Source of the DNA: Arthrobacter globiformis
GTDB taxonomy: Bacteria > Actinomycetota > Actinomycetes > Actinomycetales > Micrococcaceae
DNA: 64,000 bases
Direction of reading: 5' to 3'
Assembly: GCF_030817195.1 (NCBI RefSeq)
Contig: NZ_JAUSYZ010000001.1
Location: 2,232,001 to 2,296,000 of the forward strand
Every line of letters begins with the position of its first letter. Position 1 is the first letter of the stretch. A program made the position numbers and the translations under genes. Below are positions 17,701-26,508 of the stretch, piece after piece. The notes below the pieces were generated by a model. That model was given only the letters and a program-made list of their open reading frames with translations, did not search any database and was not told the DNA's origin.

Positions 17701-18425
17701 ACGGCACGGCAAAGCTTGACGCCGCGGTTTCCGGGGACCTGGCCTCTGTTGCCCTGAGGCTGGATCCGATTGAGGACGCTGTCCGCGCCATGGCAGCCGG
17801 CCGGCCGGTGCTGGTGGTGGACAACGAAGACCGGGAAAACGAAGGCGACATCATTTTCGCGGCCCAGCACGCCACCCCGGCGCTCATGGGCTGGACCATC
17901 CGGTACAGCTCCGGCGTCGTCTGCGTCCCGCTTGACGGCGCCCGGGCCGATGCGCTGGAACTGCCGCCGATGGTGGAGGTCAACCAGGATTCGAAGGGCA
18001 CCGCCTACACCGTGTCCTGCGACGCCGCCACTGGCGTCAGCACCGGCATCTCGGCGACCGACCGGGCCCTCACCGCCCGCGTCATCGCCGATCCGGCCAG
18101 CGGCCCGGACACGCTGACCCGCCCCGGGCATATTTTTCCGCTGCGGGCCGTTAATGGGGGAGTGCGTGAACGCCCCGGCCACACCGAAGCGGCCGTCGAC
18201 CTCTGCCGGCTCGCCGGCCTGGAGCCGGTGGGCGTGATCGCCGAAGTTGTGTATGACGACGGGGAGATGATGCGGCTGGACGGACTCCGGGGTTTCGCTG
18301 CCGAGCACGGATGCCCCTTGATCTCGATCGAGGACCTGGTTGCCTATCTGGGAGCTGACCACCGTGTATCTTCACAGGAGAGCACTTTGGAAGTCAGTCG
18401 GGCCGCAGAAGGGGAAACACGATGA
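17697..18425 (+). CDS. ribB: 3,4-Dihydroxy-2-butanone 4-phosphate synthase RibB
   Basis: The 242-residue product converts ribulose-5-phosphate to the four-carbon precursor of lumazine. Motifs are VDNEDRENEGDI, RYSSGVVCVPL, TGISATDRA, DTLTRPGHIFPL and RPGHTEAAVDL. In many actinobacteria this domain is fused to GTP cyclohydrolase II (RibBA). Here it is a separate gene that ends with about 30 extra residues and overlaps ribA by 4 bases. The GTG start overlaps the ribE stop. Confidence 0.95.
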   Translation: MNGTAKLDAAVSGDLASVALRLDPIEDAVRAMAAGRPVLVVDNEDRENEGDIIFAAQHATPALMGWTIRYSSGVVCVPLDGARADALELPPMVEVNQDSKGTAYTVSCDAATGVSTGISATDRALTARVIADPASGPDTLTRPGHIFPLRAVNGGVRERPGHTEAAVDLCRLAGLEPVGVIAEVVYDDGEMMRLDGLRGFAAEHGCPLISIEDLVAYLGADHRVSSQESTLEVSRAAEGETR

Positions 18426-19123
18426 CGGCATTTCAAACAGCGGAACCGGGCAGCAACGGCCGGCAGCCGCATCCGGTGAGCAGCGGCCCGGTGGTCCAGC
18501 TGCCCACGGCGTTCGGTAATTTCGTGACGCAGGCCTGGACCGATCTGGTGACCGGCGCCGAACACCTTGCGGTCAGCTCCCCGAATGCGCCCAGGGACGG
18601 GAAGGCGCCCCTGGTGCGCCTGCACTCGGAATGCCTCACCGGCGATGTCTTTGGCTCCTACCGGTGCGACTGCGGCGAGCAGCTCGCCTACGCCCTGGAG
18701 CTGATCGCTGAAAACGGCGGCACGCTGCTGTACCTCCGCGGCCAGGAAGGCCGGGGCATCGGGCTGGCCAACAAGATCAAGGCCTACGCCCTGCAGGAGG
18801 CCGGGTTCGACACCGTCGAGGCCAACGAGCAGCTGGGACTGCCCGTTGACGCCCGCTGCTACAAGGCTGCGGCGCAGATCCTGGCCGAGATGGGCCTGCA
18901 CGAGATCCGGCTGCTGAGCAACAACCCGGACAAACAGAACCGCCTGGCTGTGGCCGGCGTGAAGGTCGTCGAGATGGTGCCCACCGAGGTGCCGTCCCGG
19001 GAGCAGAACCTCAGGTACCTGCAGACCAAAAAGGACCGGATGGACCACCTGCTGACCCTCGACACCGAGACCGCGGGCCTGCCCCGCACCGGCACCGACA
19101 CTTTTGACCACGAACAAGACTGA
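18422..19123 (+). CDS. ribA: GTP cyclohydrolase II
   Basis: GTP cyclohydrolase II makes the first committed intermediate of riboflavin synthesis. The 233-residue product has VRLHSECLTGDVFGSYRCDCG with the zinc cysteines, LRGQEGRGIGL, and the YKAAAQIL and LLSNNPDKQ segments. It is a stand-alone enzyme rather than the C-terminal half of RibBA. Its ATG lies inside the ribB stop (ATGA overlap). Confidence 0.96.
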   Translation: MTAFQTAEPGSNGRQPHPVSSGPVVQLPTAFGNFVTQAWTDLVTGAEHLAVSSPNAPRDGKAPLVRLHSECLTGDVFGSYRCDCGEQLAYALELIAENGGTLLYLRGQEGRGIGLANKIKAYALQEAGFDTVEANEQLGLPVDARCYKAAAQILAEMGLHEIRLLSNNPDKQNRLAVAGVKVVEMVPTEVPSREQNLRYLQTKKDRMDHLLTLDTETAGLPRTGTDTFDHEQD

Positions 19124-19141
19124 ACGGATCACGAAGACTTT

Positions 19142-19624
19142 ATGAGCGGACACGGCGCACCCCAGATTGACCTCACCACCCTCGACCCCGCGGAAACCTC
19201 GCAGCTGAAGCTGGCGATCGTGGCGGCAAGCTGGCACACGCAGATCATGGACGGCCTCCTGGACGGTGCCCTGCGCGCGGCCAAGGACGCCGGCATCAAC
19301 GAGCCGACGGTGCTGCGCGTCCCGGGCAGCTTCGAGCTTCCCGTTGCCGCCGCGCGGCTGGCTCCGCACTTTGACGCCGTCGTCGCCCTCGGCGTCGTCA
19401 TCCGCGGCGGAACACCGCACTTTGACTACGTCTGCCAGGCCGCGACGTCGGGACTCACCGACGTGAGCGTCAGCACCGGCGTGCCGGTCGGGTTCGGCGT
19501 GCTGACCTGCGACACGGAAGAGCAGGGCCTCGACCGCGCCGGACTGCCCGGTTCCTCCGAGGACAAGGGGCATGAGGCCGTCACGGCCGCACTGTCCACG
19601 GCGCTGTTGCTCAAAAACTACTAA
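19142..19624 (+). CDS. ribH: 6,7-Dimethyl-8-ribityllumazine synthase
   Basis: Lumazine synthase condenses the RibD-derived pyrimidine with the RibB product. The 160-residue protein carries the usual LAIVAASWHTQI strand, VPGSFELPVAA, ALGVVIRGGTPHFDYV and FGVLTCDTEEQ segments, and ends with an ALLLKNY helix. It lies 18 bases downstream of ribA and is the last gene of the rib operon; a long hairpin follows. Confidence 0.97.
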   Translation: MSGHGAPQIDLTTLDPAETSQLKLAIVAASWHTQIMDGLLDGALRAAKDAGINEPTVLRVPGSFELPVAAARLAPHFDAVVALGVVIRGGTPHFDYVCQAATSGLTDVSVSTGVPVGFGVLTCDTEEQGLDRAGLPGSSEDKGHEAVTAALSTALLLKNY

Positions 19625-19669
19625 GTGCTCATGCAGTACTAGAAAATATTTCCCCAGTTCAGGGGCGCT

Positions 19670-19720
19670 GCGGGGATGTGGGCGCAAGCATGCAACGTGT
19701 GTATTCGCTCACATCCCCGC
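19670..19720 (+). terminator. Long hairpin at the end of the rib operon
   Basis: GCGGGGATGTGGGCG (19670-19684) pairs with CGCTCACATCCCCGC (19706-19720) with one wobble, enclosing a 21-base loop with GCATGC. No T-run follows. It separates ribH from hisE. Confidence 0.6.
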
Positions 19721-19776
19721 CGTCATGGAACTGCCCGACAGGCGGGCCCCGGCCCCGAGCAAGTAGGCTGGAGGGC

Positions 19777-20040
19777 GTGAAGAATTTCGAGACGCTGTTC
19801 GCAGAACTGAGCGAGAAGGCAGCGACCCGCCCCGAGGGCTCCCGCACCGTCGCCGAACTGGAGTCGGGAATCCACGGCATCGGCAAGAAAGTCGTGGAGG
19901 AAGCGGCTGAAGTCTGGATGGCAGCCGAGTACGAATCCGATGAAGCCGCCGCCGAGGAGATCTCGCAGCTCCTGTACCACCTGCAGGTCCTGATGCTCGC
20001 CAAAGGACTCAGCCTGGAAGACGTCTACAAGCATCTTTAG
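19777..20040 (+). CDS. hisE: Phosphoribosyl-ATP diphosphatase
   Basis: HisE removes pyrophosphate from phosphoribosyl-ATP in histidine synthesis. The 87-residue product begins KNFETLFAELSEKA after a GTG start at 19777, preceded by GGAGGG. The metal-binding region KKVVEEAAEVWMAAEYES and EEISQLLYHLQVLM are intact. A longer in-frame start at 19678 would add residues with no family match. It is separate from hisI, which lies 3.6 kb away, and is followed by hisG. Confidence 0.96.
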   Translation: MKNFETLFAELSEKAATRPEGSRTVAELESGIHGIGKKVVEEAAEVWMAAEYESDEAAAEEISQLLYHLQVLMLAKGLSLEDVYKHL

Positions 20041-20098
20041 CCGCCTCCGCGTGGCCCCGCTTGCCTGACCCAAACTTCCAAACCAGAAAGACCTCCTA

Positions 20099-20959
20099 AT
20101 GCTGCGTGTAGCCGTACCCAATAAGGGATCCCTGTCCGAAGCCGCCTCCGCCATGCTGTCCGAGGCGGGCTACCGCCAGCGCCGGGACAACCGCGAGCTG
20201 GTCATGGTGGACCCCGACAACGACATTGAGTTCTTCTTCCTCCGCCCCCGGGACATCGCCGTTTATGTCGGGCAGGGAACGCTCGACGTCGGAATCACCG
20301 GCCGCGACCTCCTGCTGGACGCGCAGGTGGAAGCTGAGGAACTGCTTCCGCTCGGCTTTGCCGCCTCAACGTTCCGTTTCGCCGGACCGATCGGGGACTT
20401 CAGCGTTGTGGAGGAACTCGAAGGCAAGCGCCTGGCCACCAGCTACGACGGCCTCCTGCGCGACTACCTGGCGGAGCGCGGCATCAAGGCGAAGGTGGTC
20501 CGGCTGGACGGCGCGGTGGAATCCTCCGTGCGCCTCGGCGTCGCAGACGCCATCGCCGACGTCGTCGAAACAGGCAACACCCTCAAGGCCGCCGGCATGG
20601 AGATCTTCGGCGAGCCGATCCTCAAGTCCGAGGCAGTGCTCATCCGCCGCACCGGCGAGGGCGGCGCGGCCAACGGCACGGCCAAGGAAATCGACGTCCT
20701 CATCCGCCGCCTGCAGGGCGTCCTGGTGGCGCGCCAGTACGTGCTCATGGATTACGACATCCGCAAGGAGCTCGTGGAGCAGGCCGCAGGCCTCACGCCC
20801 GGCCTGGAATCACCCACCGTCTCGCCGCTGCGCGATTCCGACTGGGTGGCCGTCCGCTCCATGGTGCCCAAGAAGGAAACCAACCGGATCATGGACGAGC
20901 TGTACGACCTCGGCGCGCGCGCCATCCTGGTCAGCAGCATCCACGCCTGCCGGATCTGA
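20099..20959 (+). CDS. hisG: ATP phosphoribosyltransferase (long form)
   Basis: HisG catalyses the first, feedback-regulated step of histidine synthesis. At 286 residues it is the long form, which has a C-terminal ACT-like regulatory domain (about residues 210-286) and needs no HisZ. Visible motifs are LRVAVPNKGSLSE, YVGQGTLDVGITGRDLL, LATSYDGLLRDYLAERGI and the ADAIADVVETGNTLKAAGM PRPP-binding loop. The ATG follows an AAAGACC ribosome site. Confidence 0.97.
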   Translation: MLRVAVPNKGSLSEAASAMLSEAGYRQRRDNRELVMVDPDNDIEFFFLRPRDIAVYVGQGTLDVGITGRDLLLDAQVEAEELLPLGFAASTFRFAGPIGDFSVVEELEGKRLATSYDGLLRDYLAERGIKAKVVRLDGAVESSVRLGVADAIADVVETGNTLKAAGMEIFGEPILKSEAVLIRRTGEGGAANGTAKEIDVLIRRLQGVLVARQYVLMDYDIRKELVEQAAGLTPGLESPTVSPLRDSDWVAVRSMVPKKETNRIMDELYDLGARAILVSSIHACRI

Positions 20960-21007
20960 CCCGGTTTTCCTTAAACAGCACACCCCAGCAGTACAACAGG
21001 AGAAGTC

Positions 21008-21784
21008 ATGGCTGTAGCCGTCCGCGTTATTCCCTGCCTGGACGTTGATGCCGGCCGCGTGGTCAAGGGCATCAATTTCGAAGGCCTCCGCGACGCCGGG
21101 GACCCCGTGGAACTGGCCCACCGCTATGACAACGCCGGCGCCGACGAACTCACCTTCCTCGACGTGACCGCCTCCTCCGGCAACCGGGAAACGACGTTCG
21201 ACGTCGTCCGCCGCACCGCCGAGGAAGTATTCATCCCGCTGACCGTCGGCGGCGGCGTCCGCGGCGTGGCCGAGGTGGACAAGCTGCTGCGCTTCGGCGC
21301 CGACAAGGCATCGATCAACACCGCAGCCGTGGCCCGTCCCGACGTCATCGACGAAATCACCCGGCACTTTGGTTCCCAGGTGCTGGTGCTGTCCGTGGAC
21401 GCACGGCGCGTCCGCCCCGGATCCCAGACCACGCCGTCGGGCTTTGAAGTGACCACCCACGGCGGCCGCCAGGGCACCGGAATCGACGCCATCGCCTGGG
21501 CCAAGGAAGCCGCGGACCGCGGGGTCGGCGAAATCCTGCTGAACTCCATCGACGCCGACGGCACCAAGGACGGCTTCGACCTCGAGCTCATCCGGCTGGT
21601 CCGGTCCGCAGTCAAGGTTCCGATCATCGCCTCCGGCGGCGCCGGGGAGCCCGCGCATTTCCCGCCCGCCGTGCAGGCCGGAGCGGACGCCGTCCTCGCC
21701 GCCTCCATCTTCCACTGGGGCCCGGACGACATGATGTCGCAGGTCAAGACCGCAATCCGCGACGCCGGCTTCGAGGTCCGCTGA
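21008..21784 (+). CDS. hisF: Imidazole glycerol phosphate synthase subunit HisF
   Basis: HisF is the cyclase subunit that works with HisH to form imidazole glycerol phosphate and AICAR. The 258-residue TIM barrel opens with VRVIPCLDVDAGRVVKG, has the catalytic Asp residues in PCLDVD and LLNSIDADGTKDG, and the phosphate sites TVGGGV and ASGGAGEP. hisH is not in the window. The gene follows hisG by 48 bases with an AGGAGAAG ribosome site. Confidence 0.97.
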   Translation: MAVAVRVIPCLDVDAGRVVKGINFEGLRDAGDPVELAHRYDNAGADELTFLDVTASSGNRETTFDVVRRTAEEVFIPLTVGGGVRGVAEVDKLLRFGADKASINTAAVARPDVIDEITRHFGSQVLVLSVDARRVRPGSQTTPSGFEVTTHGGRQGTGIDAIAWAKEAADRGVGEILLNSIDADGTKDGFDLELIRLVRSAVKVPIIASGGAGEPAHFPPAVQAGADAVLAASIFHWGPDDMMSQVKTAIRDAGFEVR

Positions 21785-21802
21785 CCTCAATCACCGGCGG
21801 AG

Positions 21803-22447
21803 TTAAAGCCCTACTTCGGCTGACTGGAGAAGGGCGACGGCGTCTGGCTGGCCTTCGAAGGTCACCAGCGCGTGGCGCGTGCGGCCGTGAGCGTGCATCA
21901 GCAGCTCACCGGGCTCCCCGACGATGGCCACGGACACCGGAGCGCGCTTGGCCACGTGGCGGGGGCCGGAGGGACTGACCAGGACGATGCCTACGTCCAC
22001 GCCGCGGTACAGGATGGCGGCACGCTTGACCAGCTCATCCCACAGGGCGTCAGAGTATTCCTCGTCGAGGGCGCGGGGTGCCCAGCGGTCAACGGCGCGC
22101 CGGACGTCCTCCGTGTGGACGAAGTATTCGATCAGGTTTGAGCTCTCATCCAGCGCCTTGATCTTCATCGGCGAGAGCGGAGGCGGTCCCGCGCGGAAGG
22201 AGTTCACGAGCTTGGCGTAATCGTCGGCGGTCCTGAGTTTTCCGGCCAGGCGGGCGGTCGCCTTGTCCGAGGCCTTGGACAGGCTCTTGATGATCAGGCC
22301 CAGCCCGACGGCGGCCTTCCGCTCGCGCAGGTAAAGGTGAGCTGCGAGGTCCCTGGTCTTCCAGCCTTTGCAGAGCGTGGCGGAATCAGGACCGGCCGCC
22401 AGCAGGGTCTCGGCCAGGACTTCTCGGGACGGATCGACGAAATGCAT
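21803..22447 (-). CDS. TIGR03085-type (DinB-like) metal-binding protein
   Basis: The protein of 214 residues starts MHFVDPSREVLAETLL. An early H-containing TRDLAAHLYLRERK segment, NLIEYFVHTEDVRRA and LDEEYSDALWDEL match the actinobacterial TIGR03085 family, related to mycothiol-dependent DinB-like enzymes. The enzyme activity is unknown; metal binding is family knowledge. The frame is open upstream to 22621 but the extra residues look non-coding. It converges on hisF with a 19-base gap. Confidence 0.85.
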   Translation of the reverse strand: MHFVDPSREVLAETLLAAGPDSATLCKGWKTRDLAAHLYLRERKAAVGLGLIIKSLSKASDKATARLAGKLRTADDYAKLVNSFRAGPPPLSPMKIKALDESSNLIEYFVHTEDVRRAVDRWAPRALDEEYSDALWDELVKRAAILYRGVDVGIVLVSPSGPRHVAKRAPVSVAIVGEPGELLMHAHGRTRHALVTFEGQPDAVALLQSAEVGL

Positions 22448-22727
22448 CACTTGGAAAACTAGCACGTCCGCGGGGGAGTTGCGCAGTCTGTTGATAGCGG
22501 GGAATTTGTGCCCCCGTTCACGCTGGTCCTGGGGCCGTCCCCGAATCCGGAGACGCTTCAAGAAACCCCAAGCTTTTTCCAAGCTGGTCCACCAAGTATG
22601 GGCAGGGGGGAGTGCACGCAAACTGGCTCCAGCGCATCATCAGACGCTTTAGGTCTGCTTCCGGGGAGTGAGCGGAAAGGCTGCAGTGGAGCGAATAACA
22701 AAACTCCATCTGGCGTGAGGAAATGTA

Positions 22728-23468
22728 ATGAGCACTCTCAAGAAAATGGGCACACTGGGCAGCCTCGGACTGCTTGTTTCGGGCAGTCTGATCTTCGGTT
22801 CGGCTAACGCCGCCACTGCGGCGACATGCCGGACGGGCTTGGCCGCCCCCACCAGCACAACCTTCACCGGGACACTCGTGACGGCCACCAACTTCGAGGG
22901 AAACACCCTGTCGCCGTTCACCAGGAGCGTCTCGGGGACCGGAACGGTGGCGGTGACGAGCCCCAAGGCGCACTCAGGAACGTGTTCGGTCCGTATCCGT
23001 GCGACTGACACATCAGGTTCAATAGCGAGAATGTATGTGGGGCTACCCACCGGAACAAAGCGCGCCAGCGCGGACGCCTGGGTGAACATCACCACTGGCG
23101 GCCTTGCCGGCAACAATGTGCCGTACGTCCGTTTCTTCTCGGGCTCCACCCGGGTGGCGGACGTCTTCCGCAACAACGCCAACGGTGAGCTGTGGCTGCG
23201 GACCGCAAATCCCAACGGTACGGTCTCCTACGCCAGGCTCCAGGCCGCCAGCGTTCCGCTGAACACCTGGCAGCATGTCAGGATGCAGGTACGGGCGGAC
23301 GGCACCAGGTCCTCCATCCAGGTGTGGTTCGGCACCGTCCAGGTGTTCAACAGGACAGTGAACCTGCCTTCCACGACCGTGAGCAGGGTGCAGTTTGGCG
23401 CGGAGCACCCGCGCCAGATGGGTGACAGCTACGTCGACGACGTCGTTATCAAGCGTTCCGCTTCCTGA
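22728..23468 (+). CDS. Secreted protein with a LamG-like (jellyroll) fold
   Basis: The 246-residue product has a signal peptide (basic MSTLKKM, hydrophobic LGSLGLLVSGSLIF, cleavage near ANAATAA). The mature part has two cysteines (in ATCRTG and GTCSVRI) and a beta-rich body ending in NTWQHVRMQVRADG and GDSYVDDVVIKR, typical of concanavalin A-like/LamG domains that bind sugars or surfaces. No catalytic residues are obvious. GAGGAAATG lies before the ATG. It is an isolated secreted gene inside a run of his/trp genes. Confidence 0.8.
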   Translation: MSTLKKMGTLGSLGLLVSGSLIFGSANAATAATCRTGLAAPTSTTFTGTLVTATNFEGNTLSPFTRSVSGTGTVAVTSPKAHSGTCSVRIRATDTSGSIARMYVGLPTGTKRASADAWVNITTGGLAGNNVPYVRFFSGSTRVADVFRNNANGELWLRTANPNGTVSYARLQAASVPLNTWQHVRMQVRADGTRSSIQVWFGTVQVFNRTVNLPSTTVSRVQFGAEHPRQMGDSYVDDVVIKRSAS

Positions 23469-23514
23469 CCGGGTTCCTGACCGAACCAAATACTCCCCCC
23501 TTGAATGTGGTTGG

Positions 23515-23559
23515 CCGCACGGCCCGCAGGTGGCTCGAAGCCCCCTGCGGGCCGTGCGG
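23515..23559. terminator. Strong hairpin after the secreted LamG-like gene
   Basis: CCGCACGGCCCGCAGG pairs perfectly with CCTGCGGGCCGTGCGG around a 13-base loop. It lies 50 bases after the secreted protein gene and 70 bases before hisI. T-run absent, but the stem is very stable. Confidence 0.8.
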
Positions 23560-23629
23560 TATGTCCAGGGGAGCGGGGAGGCCAGGGCGTTTGTGCCAGC
23601 GTCCCGGGATGGGCACTAGACTTGACGTG

Positions 23630-24073
23630 ATGTCTGAGCAGCCCACCCCCAGCCCCGCCCCCGCCCCTGCCGCCGGTGCCTCGTCCCCCGACGCCGGCGA
23701 AAGCCTTCTGCCGGGGAGCCCGCTTCCGGTCGGGATTGCTTCGGCGCTGAAACGGGACGGGGCCGGACTCGTGGCTGCCATCGTGCAGCAGTTCGACACC
23801 AACGAGGTCCTCATGCTGGGCTGGATGGACGACGAGGCCCTCAACCGGACCATGACCACCGGCCGGGTGACGTTCTACTCGCGCTCCCGCCAGGAGTATT
23901 GGCGCAAGGGTGACACGTCCGGCCACGTGCAGTGGGTCAAGTCGGTGGCCCTGGACTGCGACGGCGACGCCCTCCTCGTGCGGGTGGACCAGGTGGGGGC
24001 AGCATGCCACACCGGTACGCGGACCTGCTTTGACGGCCGGGCCTTCGACGTTGTGGCAGGTCCGGCCAACTAG
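23630..24073 (+). CDS. hisI: Phosphoribosyl-AMP cyclohydrolase
   Basis: HisI opens the purine ring of phosphoribosyl-AMP in histidine synthesis. The protein has 147 residues, with about 30 extra Pro/Ala-rich residues before the core. The core shows MLGWMDDEAL, TFYSRSRQEYWRKG, SGHVQ, and the metal motifs DCDGDALLV and GAACHTGTRTCF. The ATG at 23630 is preceded by an in-frame GTG; the long open frame further upstream overlaps the terminator and is not credible. A repeat-rich gap separates it from trpE. Confidence 0.95.
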   Translation: MSEQPTPSPAPAPAAGASSPDAGESLLPGSPLPVGIASALKRDGAGLVAAIVQQFDTNEVLMLGWMDDEALNRTMTTGRVTFYSRSRQEYWRKGDTSGHVQWVKSVALDCDGDALLVRVDQVGAACHTGTRTCFDGRAFDVVAGPAN

Positions 24074-24083
24074 CGGCCGCCCC

Positions 24084-24149
24084 TCCCACCCAACAGGCCC
24101 CCCACCCAACAGGCCCCCCACACTCAACAGGCCCCACCCCCCAACAGGC
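24084..24149. repeat. Degenerate CCCAACAGG tandem repeats
   Basis: Four imperfect copies of an ACCCAACAGGCCC-like unit, 15-18 bases apart, fill the hisI-trpE gap. Copies differ in the C-run length and by one CACTCAACAGG variant. No function is evident; replication slippage is a simple origin. Confidence 0.8.
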
Positions 24150-24181
24150 ACTGGCCAAGAACAGACGGAGAACCAATAGCC

Positions 24182-25777
24182 ATGCAGGACCTCGGAATCA
24201 TCAGCCCTGGCCTGGAAGAATTCCGGGAACTCGCCGCCCACAGCCGCGTCATCCCTGTCCGGCTCAAGGTGCTGGCGGATGCCGAAACGCCGATCGGGCT
24301 GTACCGGAAGCTGGCGCAGGGCCAGCCGGGCACGTTCCTCATGGAGTCGGCGGCTGTCGGCGGTGCCTGGTCCCGCTACTCCTTCATCGGTTCCCGGTCC
24401 CGCGCCACGCTGACCACCAAAGACGGGCAGGCGCACTGGCTGGGCGAGCCGCCGGCGGGTGTTCCCGTGGACGGAAACCCCGTTGATGCCATCCGCGACA
24501 CGATCGAGGCGCTGCGCACCGACCGGTTCGACGGGCTTCCGCCGTTCACCTCCGGCCTCGTGGGATTCCTGGGCTGGGAAACGGTCCGCCACTGGGAGAA
24601 GCTCATCAGCCCGCCCGAGGACGACCTGCAGCTGCCCGAACTGGCGCTGAACCTCGTCACGGACATGGCCGTCCACGACAACATGGACGGCACGGTGCTG
24701 CTCATCGCCAACGCCATCAACTTTGACAACAGCTCCGAACGCGTCGACGAAGCCTGGCATGACGCCGTCGCCCGCGTGAAGGAGTTGCTGGCACGCATCA
24801 GCACCCCGGTGCTCCAGCCGGTGTCTGTACTGGAGCCGGCGGCCCTCGATTTTGCCGCCAGTGTCCAGGAGCGCTGGCACGAACCCGAATACCTTGCCGC
24901 CCTCGACCGGGGCAAGGAGGCGATCGTGGACGGCGAAGTATTCCAGGTGGTCATCTCCCGCCGCTTCGAGATGGAGTGCGGGGCGTCGCCGCTGGACGTC
25001 TACCGGGTGCTGCGCAACACGAACCCGAGCCCGTACATGTACATCTTCAGCCTCGAGGACGCCGCCGGCCGGCAGTACTCGATCGTCGGCTCATCGCCGG
25101 AGGCGCTGGTGACGGTCACCGGCGAGGACGTCATCACGCACCCCATCGCCGGCTCCCGGCCCCGCGGCAAGACCGTGGACGCGGACAAGGCAATGGCCGA
25201 GGAACTCCTCGCGGACCAGAAGGAACGGGCGGAACACCTCATGCTGGTGGACCTGTCCCGGAACGATCTGTCGAAGGTCTGCGTGGCGGGTTCCGTGGAC
25301 GTCACGCAGTTCATGGAGGTGGAGCGTTTCAGCCACATCATGCACCTGGTCTCCACCGTCGTCGGACGCCTGGCCCCGACGGCGAAAGCCTACGACGTCC
25401 TGAAGGCCACCTTCCCGGCCGGAACCCTTTCGGGCGCCCCGAAGCCCCGCGCGCTGCGGCTCCTGGATGAACTCGAACCGCACCGGCGCGGCTTCTACGG
25501 CGGCGTGGTGGGCTACCTGGACTTCGCCGGCGACATGGACATGGCCATCGCCATCCGTTCCGCACTGCTGCGCGAAGGACGTGCCTACGTTCAGGCGGGC
25601 GGCGGCATCGTGGCGGACTCGAGCAACCCGGCCGAGGCACAGGAAACCGTCAACAAGGCGGCGGCCCCGCTGCGGGCTGTCCACACGGCAGGCTCGCTGC
25701 ACAACATCACGCCGGACTCCGTCAGCGCTCCCGATTCCGTCAGCAGCCCCGGTTCCGTCACGGAGGCAAACTCCTGA
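24182..25777 (+). CDS. trpE: Anthranilate synthase component I
   Basis: TrpE makes anthranilate from chorismate with ammonia from TrpG. The 531-residue product has the chorismate-binding core: GEVFQVVISRRF, NPSPYMYIF, SSPEALVTV, ITHPIAGSRPRGKT, the HLMLVDLSRNDLSKV stretch, and ATFPAGTLSGAPKPRA. The N-terminal regulatory region has LLESA-like FLMESAAVGG. The last 25 residues are a Ser/Pro/Val repeat tail. trpG is not in the window. The stop overlaps the next gene by one base. Confidence 0.97.
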   Translation: MQDLGIISPGLEEFRELAAHSRVIPVRLKVLADAETPIGLYRKLAQGQPGTFLMESAAVGGAWSRYSFIGSRSRATLTTKDGQAHWLGEPPAGVPVDGNPVDAIRDTIEALRTDRFDGLPPFTSGLVGFLGWETVRHWEKLISPPEDDLQLPELALNLVTDMAVHDNMDGTVLLIANAINFDNSSERVDEAWHDAVARVKELLARISTPVLQPVSVLEPAALDFAASVQERWHEPEYLAALDRGKEAIVDGEVFQVVISRRFEMECGASPLDVYRVLRNTNPSPYMYIFSLEDAAGRQYSIVGSSPEALVTVTGEDVITHPIAGSRPRGKTVDADKAMAEELLADQKERAEHLMLVDLSRNDLSKVCVAGSVDVTQFMEVERFSHIMHLVSTVVGRLAPTAKAYDVLKATFPAGTLSGAPKPRALRLLDELEPHRRGFYGGVVGYLDFAGDMDMAIAIRSALLREGRAYVQAGGGIVADSSNPAEAQETVNKAAAPLRAVHTAGSLHNITPDSVSAPDSVSSPGSVTEANS

Positions 25778-26412
25778 TGGCGGTTCCCGCAGGATCCGCC
25801 GTGCCGGGCAAAACGCGCAGCACGGTCCCGGGCTGGGCGCGGAAGTCCACGGTGGTGCTGCTGATCGCGGTCCTGGCGCTGGCGGTTTTCGGCACCACCA
25901 CCCAGACCTGGCTGACGGTTCACCTGGATCCCCAGCAGCTGGGCCAGAGCGCAGGCAGTGAAGGCGGTCTCCAGGTCCAGGGCAGCAAAGCCGCCACCAC
26001 GGTCACGGCGCTGGCCCTCGTCGCGCTGGCGGGCGGGCTCGCGGCCTCCATCGCCGGAAGGATCGCACGCTGGGTCATCACGGCCATCATCGTGCTGGCG
26101 GCGGCCGGCATCATCGCCGCGGCCGCCACCGTTCTCGCTGACCCGCTGGCCGCGGCCCAGGGATCCATCGCCGCCGCCACCGGTGTCTCGGGTGGGAGCG
26201 CGGACGTAAGCGTCAGTGCCTTCCCGGTGCTCGCCGTCGTCGCCGGTTCCCTGCTGGCCGTTTGCGGCCTGCTGGTGGTTCCGGCGGGGCGGTACTGGAA
26301 GTCCCGGACCAAATACGACGCCGCGGCGTCCGGTCCCGCAGGCGAGCAGACCGGCCCGGTGGACGAGATCGACAGCTGGGACAGGCTCTCCCGGGGCGAC
26401 GACCCCACGTGA
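25777..26412 (+). CDS. Trp operon-associated membrane protein (Trp_oprn_chp family)
   Basis: The 211-residue product has about four membrane segments (STVVLLIAVLALAVFGTTTQ, ALALVALAGGLAASIAGRIA, ITAIIVLAAAGIIAAAATV, VLAVVAGSLLAVCGLLVV) and a hydrophilic tail. Actinobacteria usually have a family of this type (TIGR02234/Trp_oprn_chp) between trpE and trpC; its role is unknown, tryptophan-linked transport being a suggestion only. It is one base into trpE, so coupled to it. Confidence 0.88.
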   Translation: MAVPAGSAVPGKTRSTVPGWARKSTVVLLIAVLALAVFGTTTQTWLTVHLDPQQLGQSAGSEGGLQVQGSKAATTVTALALVALAGGLAASIAGRIARWVITAIIVLAAAGIIAAAATVLADPLAAAQGSIAAATGVSGGSADVSVSAFPVLAVVAGSLLAVCGLLVVPAGRYWKSRTKYDAAASGPAGEQTGPVDEIDSWDRLSRGDDPT

Positions 26413-26508
26413 GCCGGCGGGTCACGCAGCCACGCACCCCGGCGCGATGCCGAAGGCCGCGGCAAAAAATGGCAGAATGTAAGCAGTATTGATCCTGAGG
26501 AGATTCAC

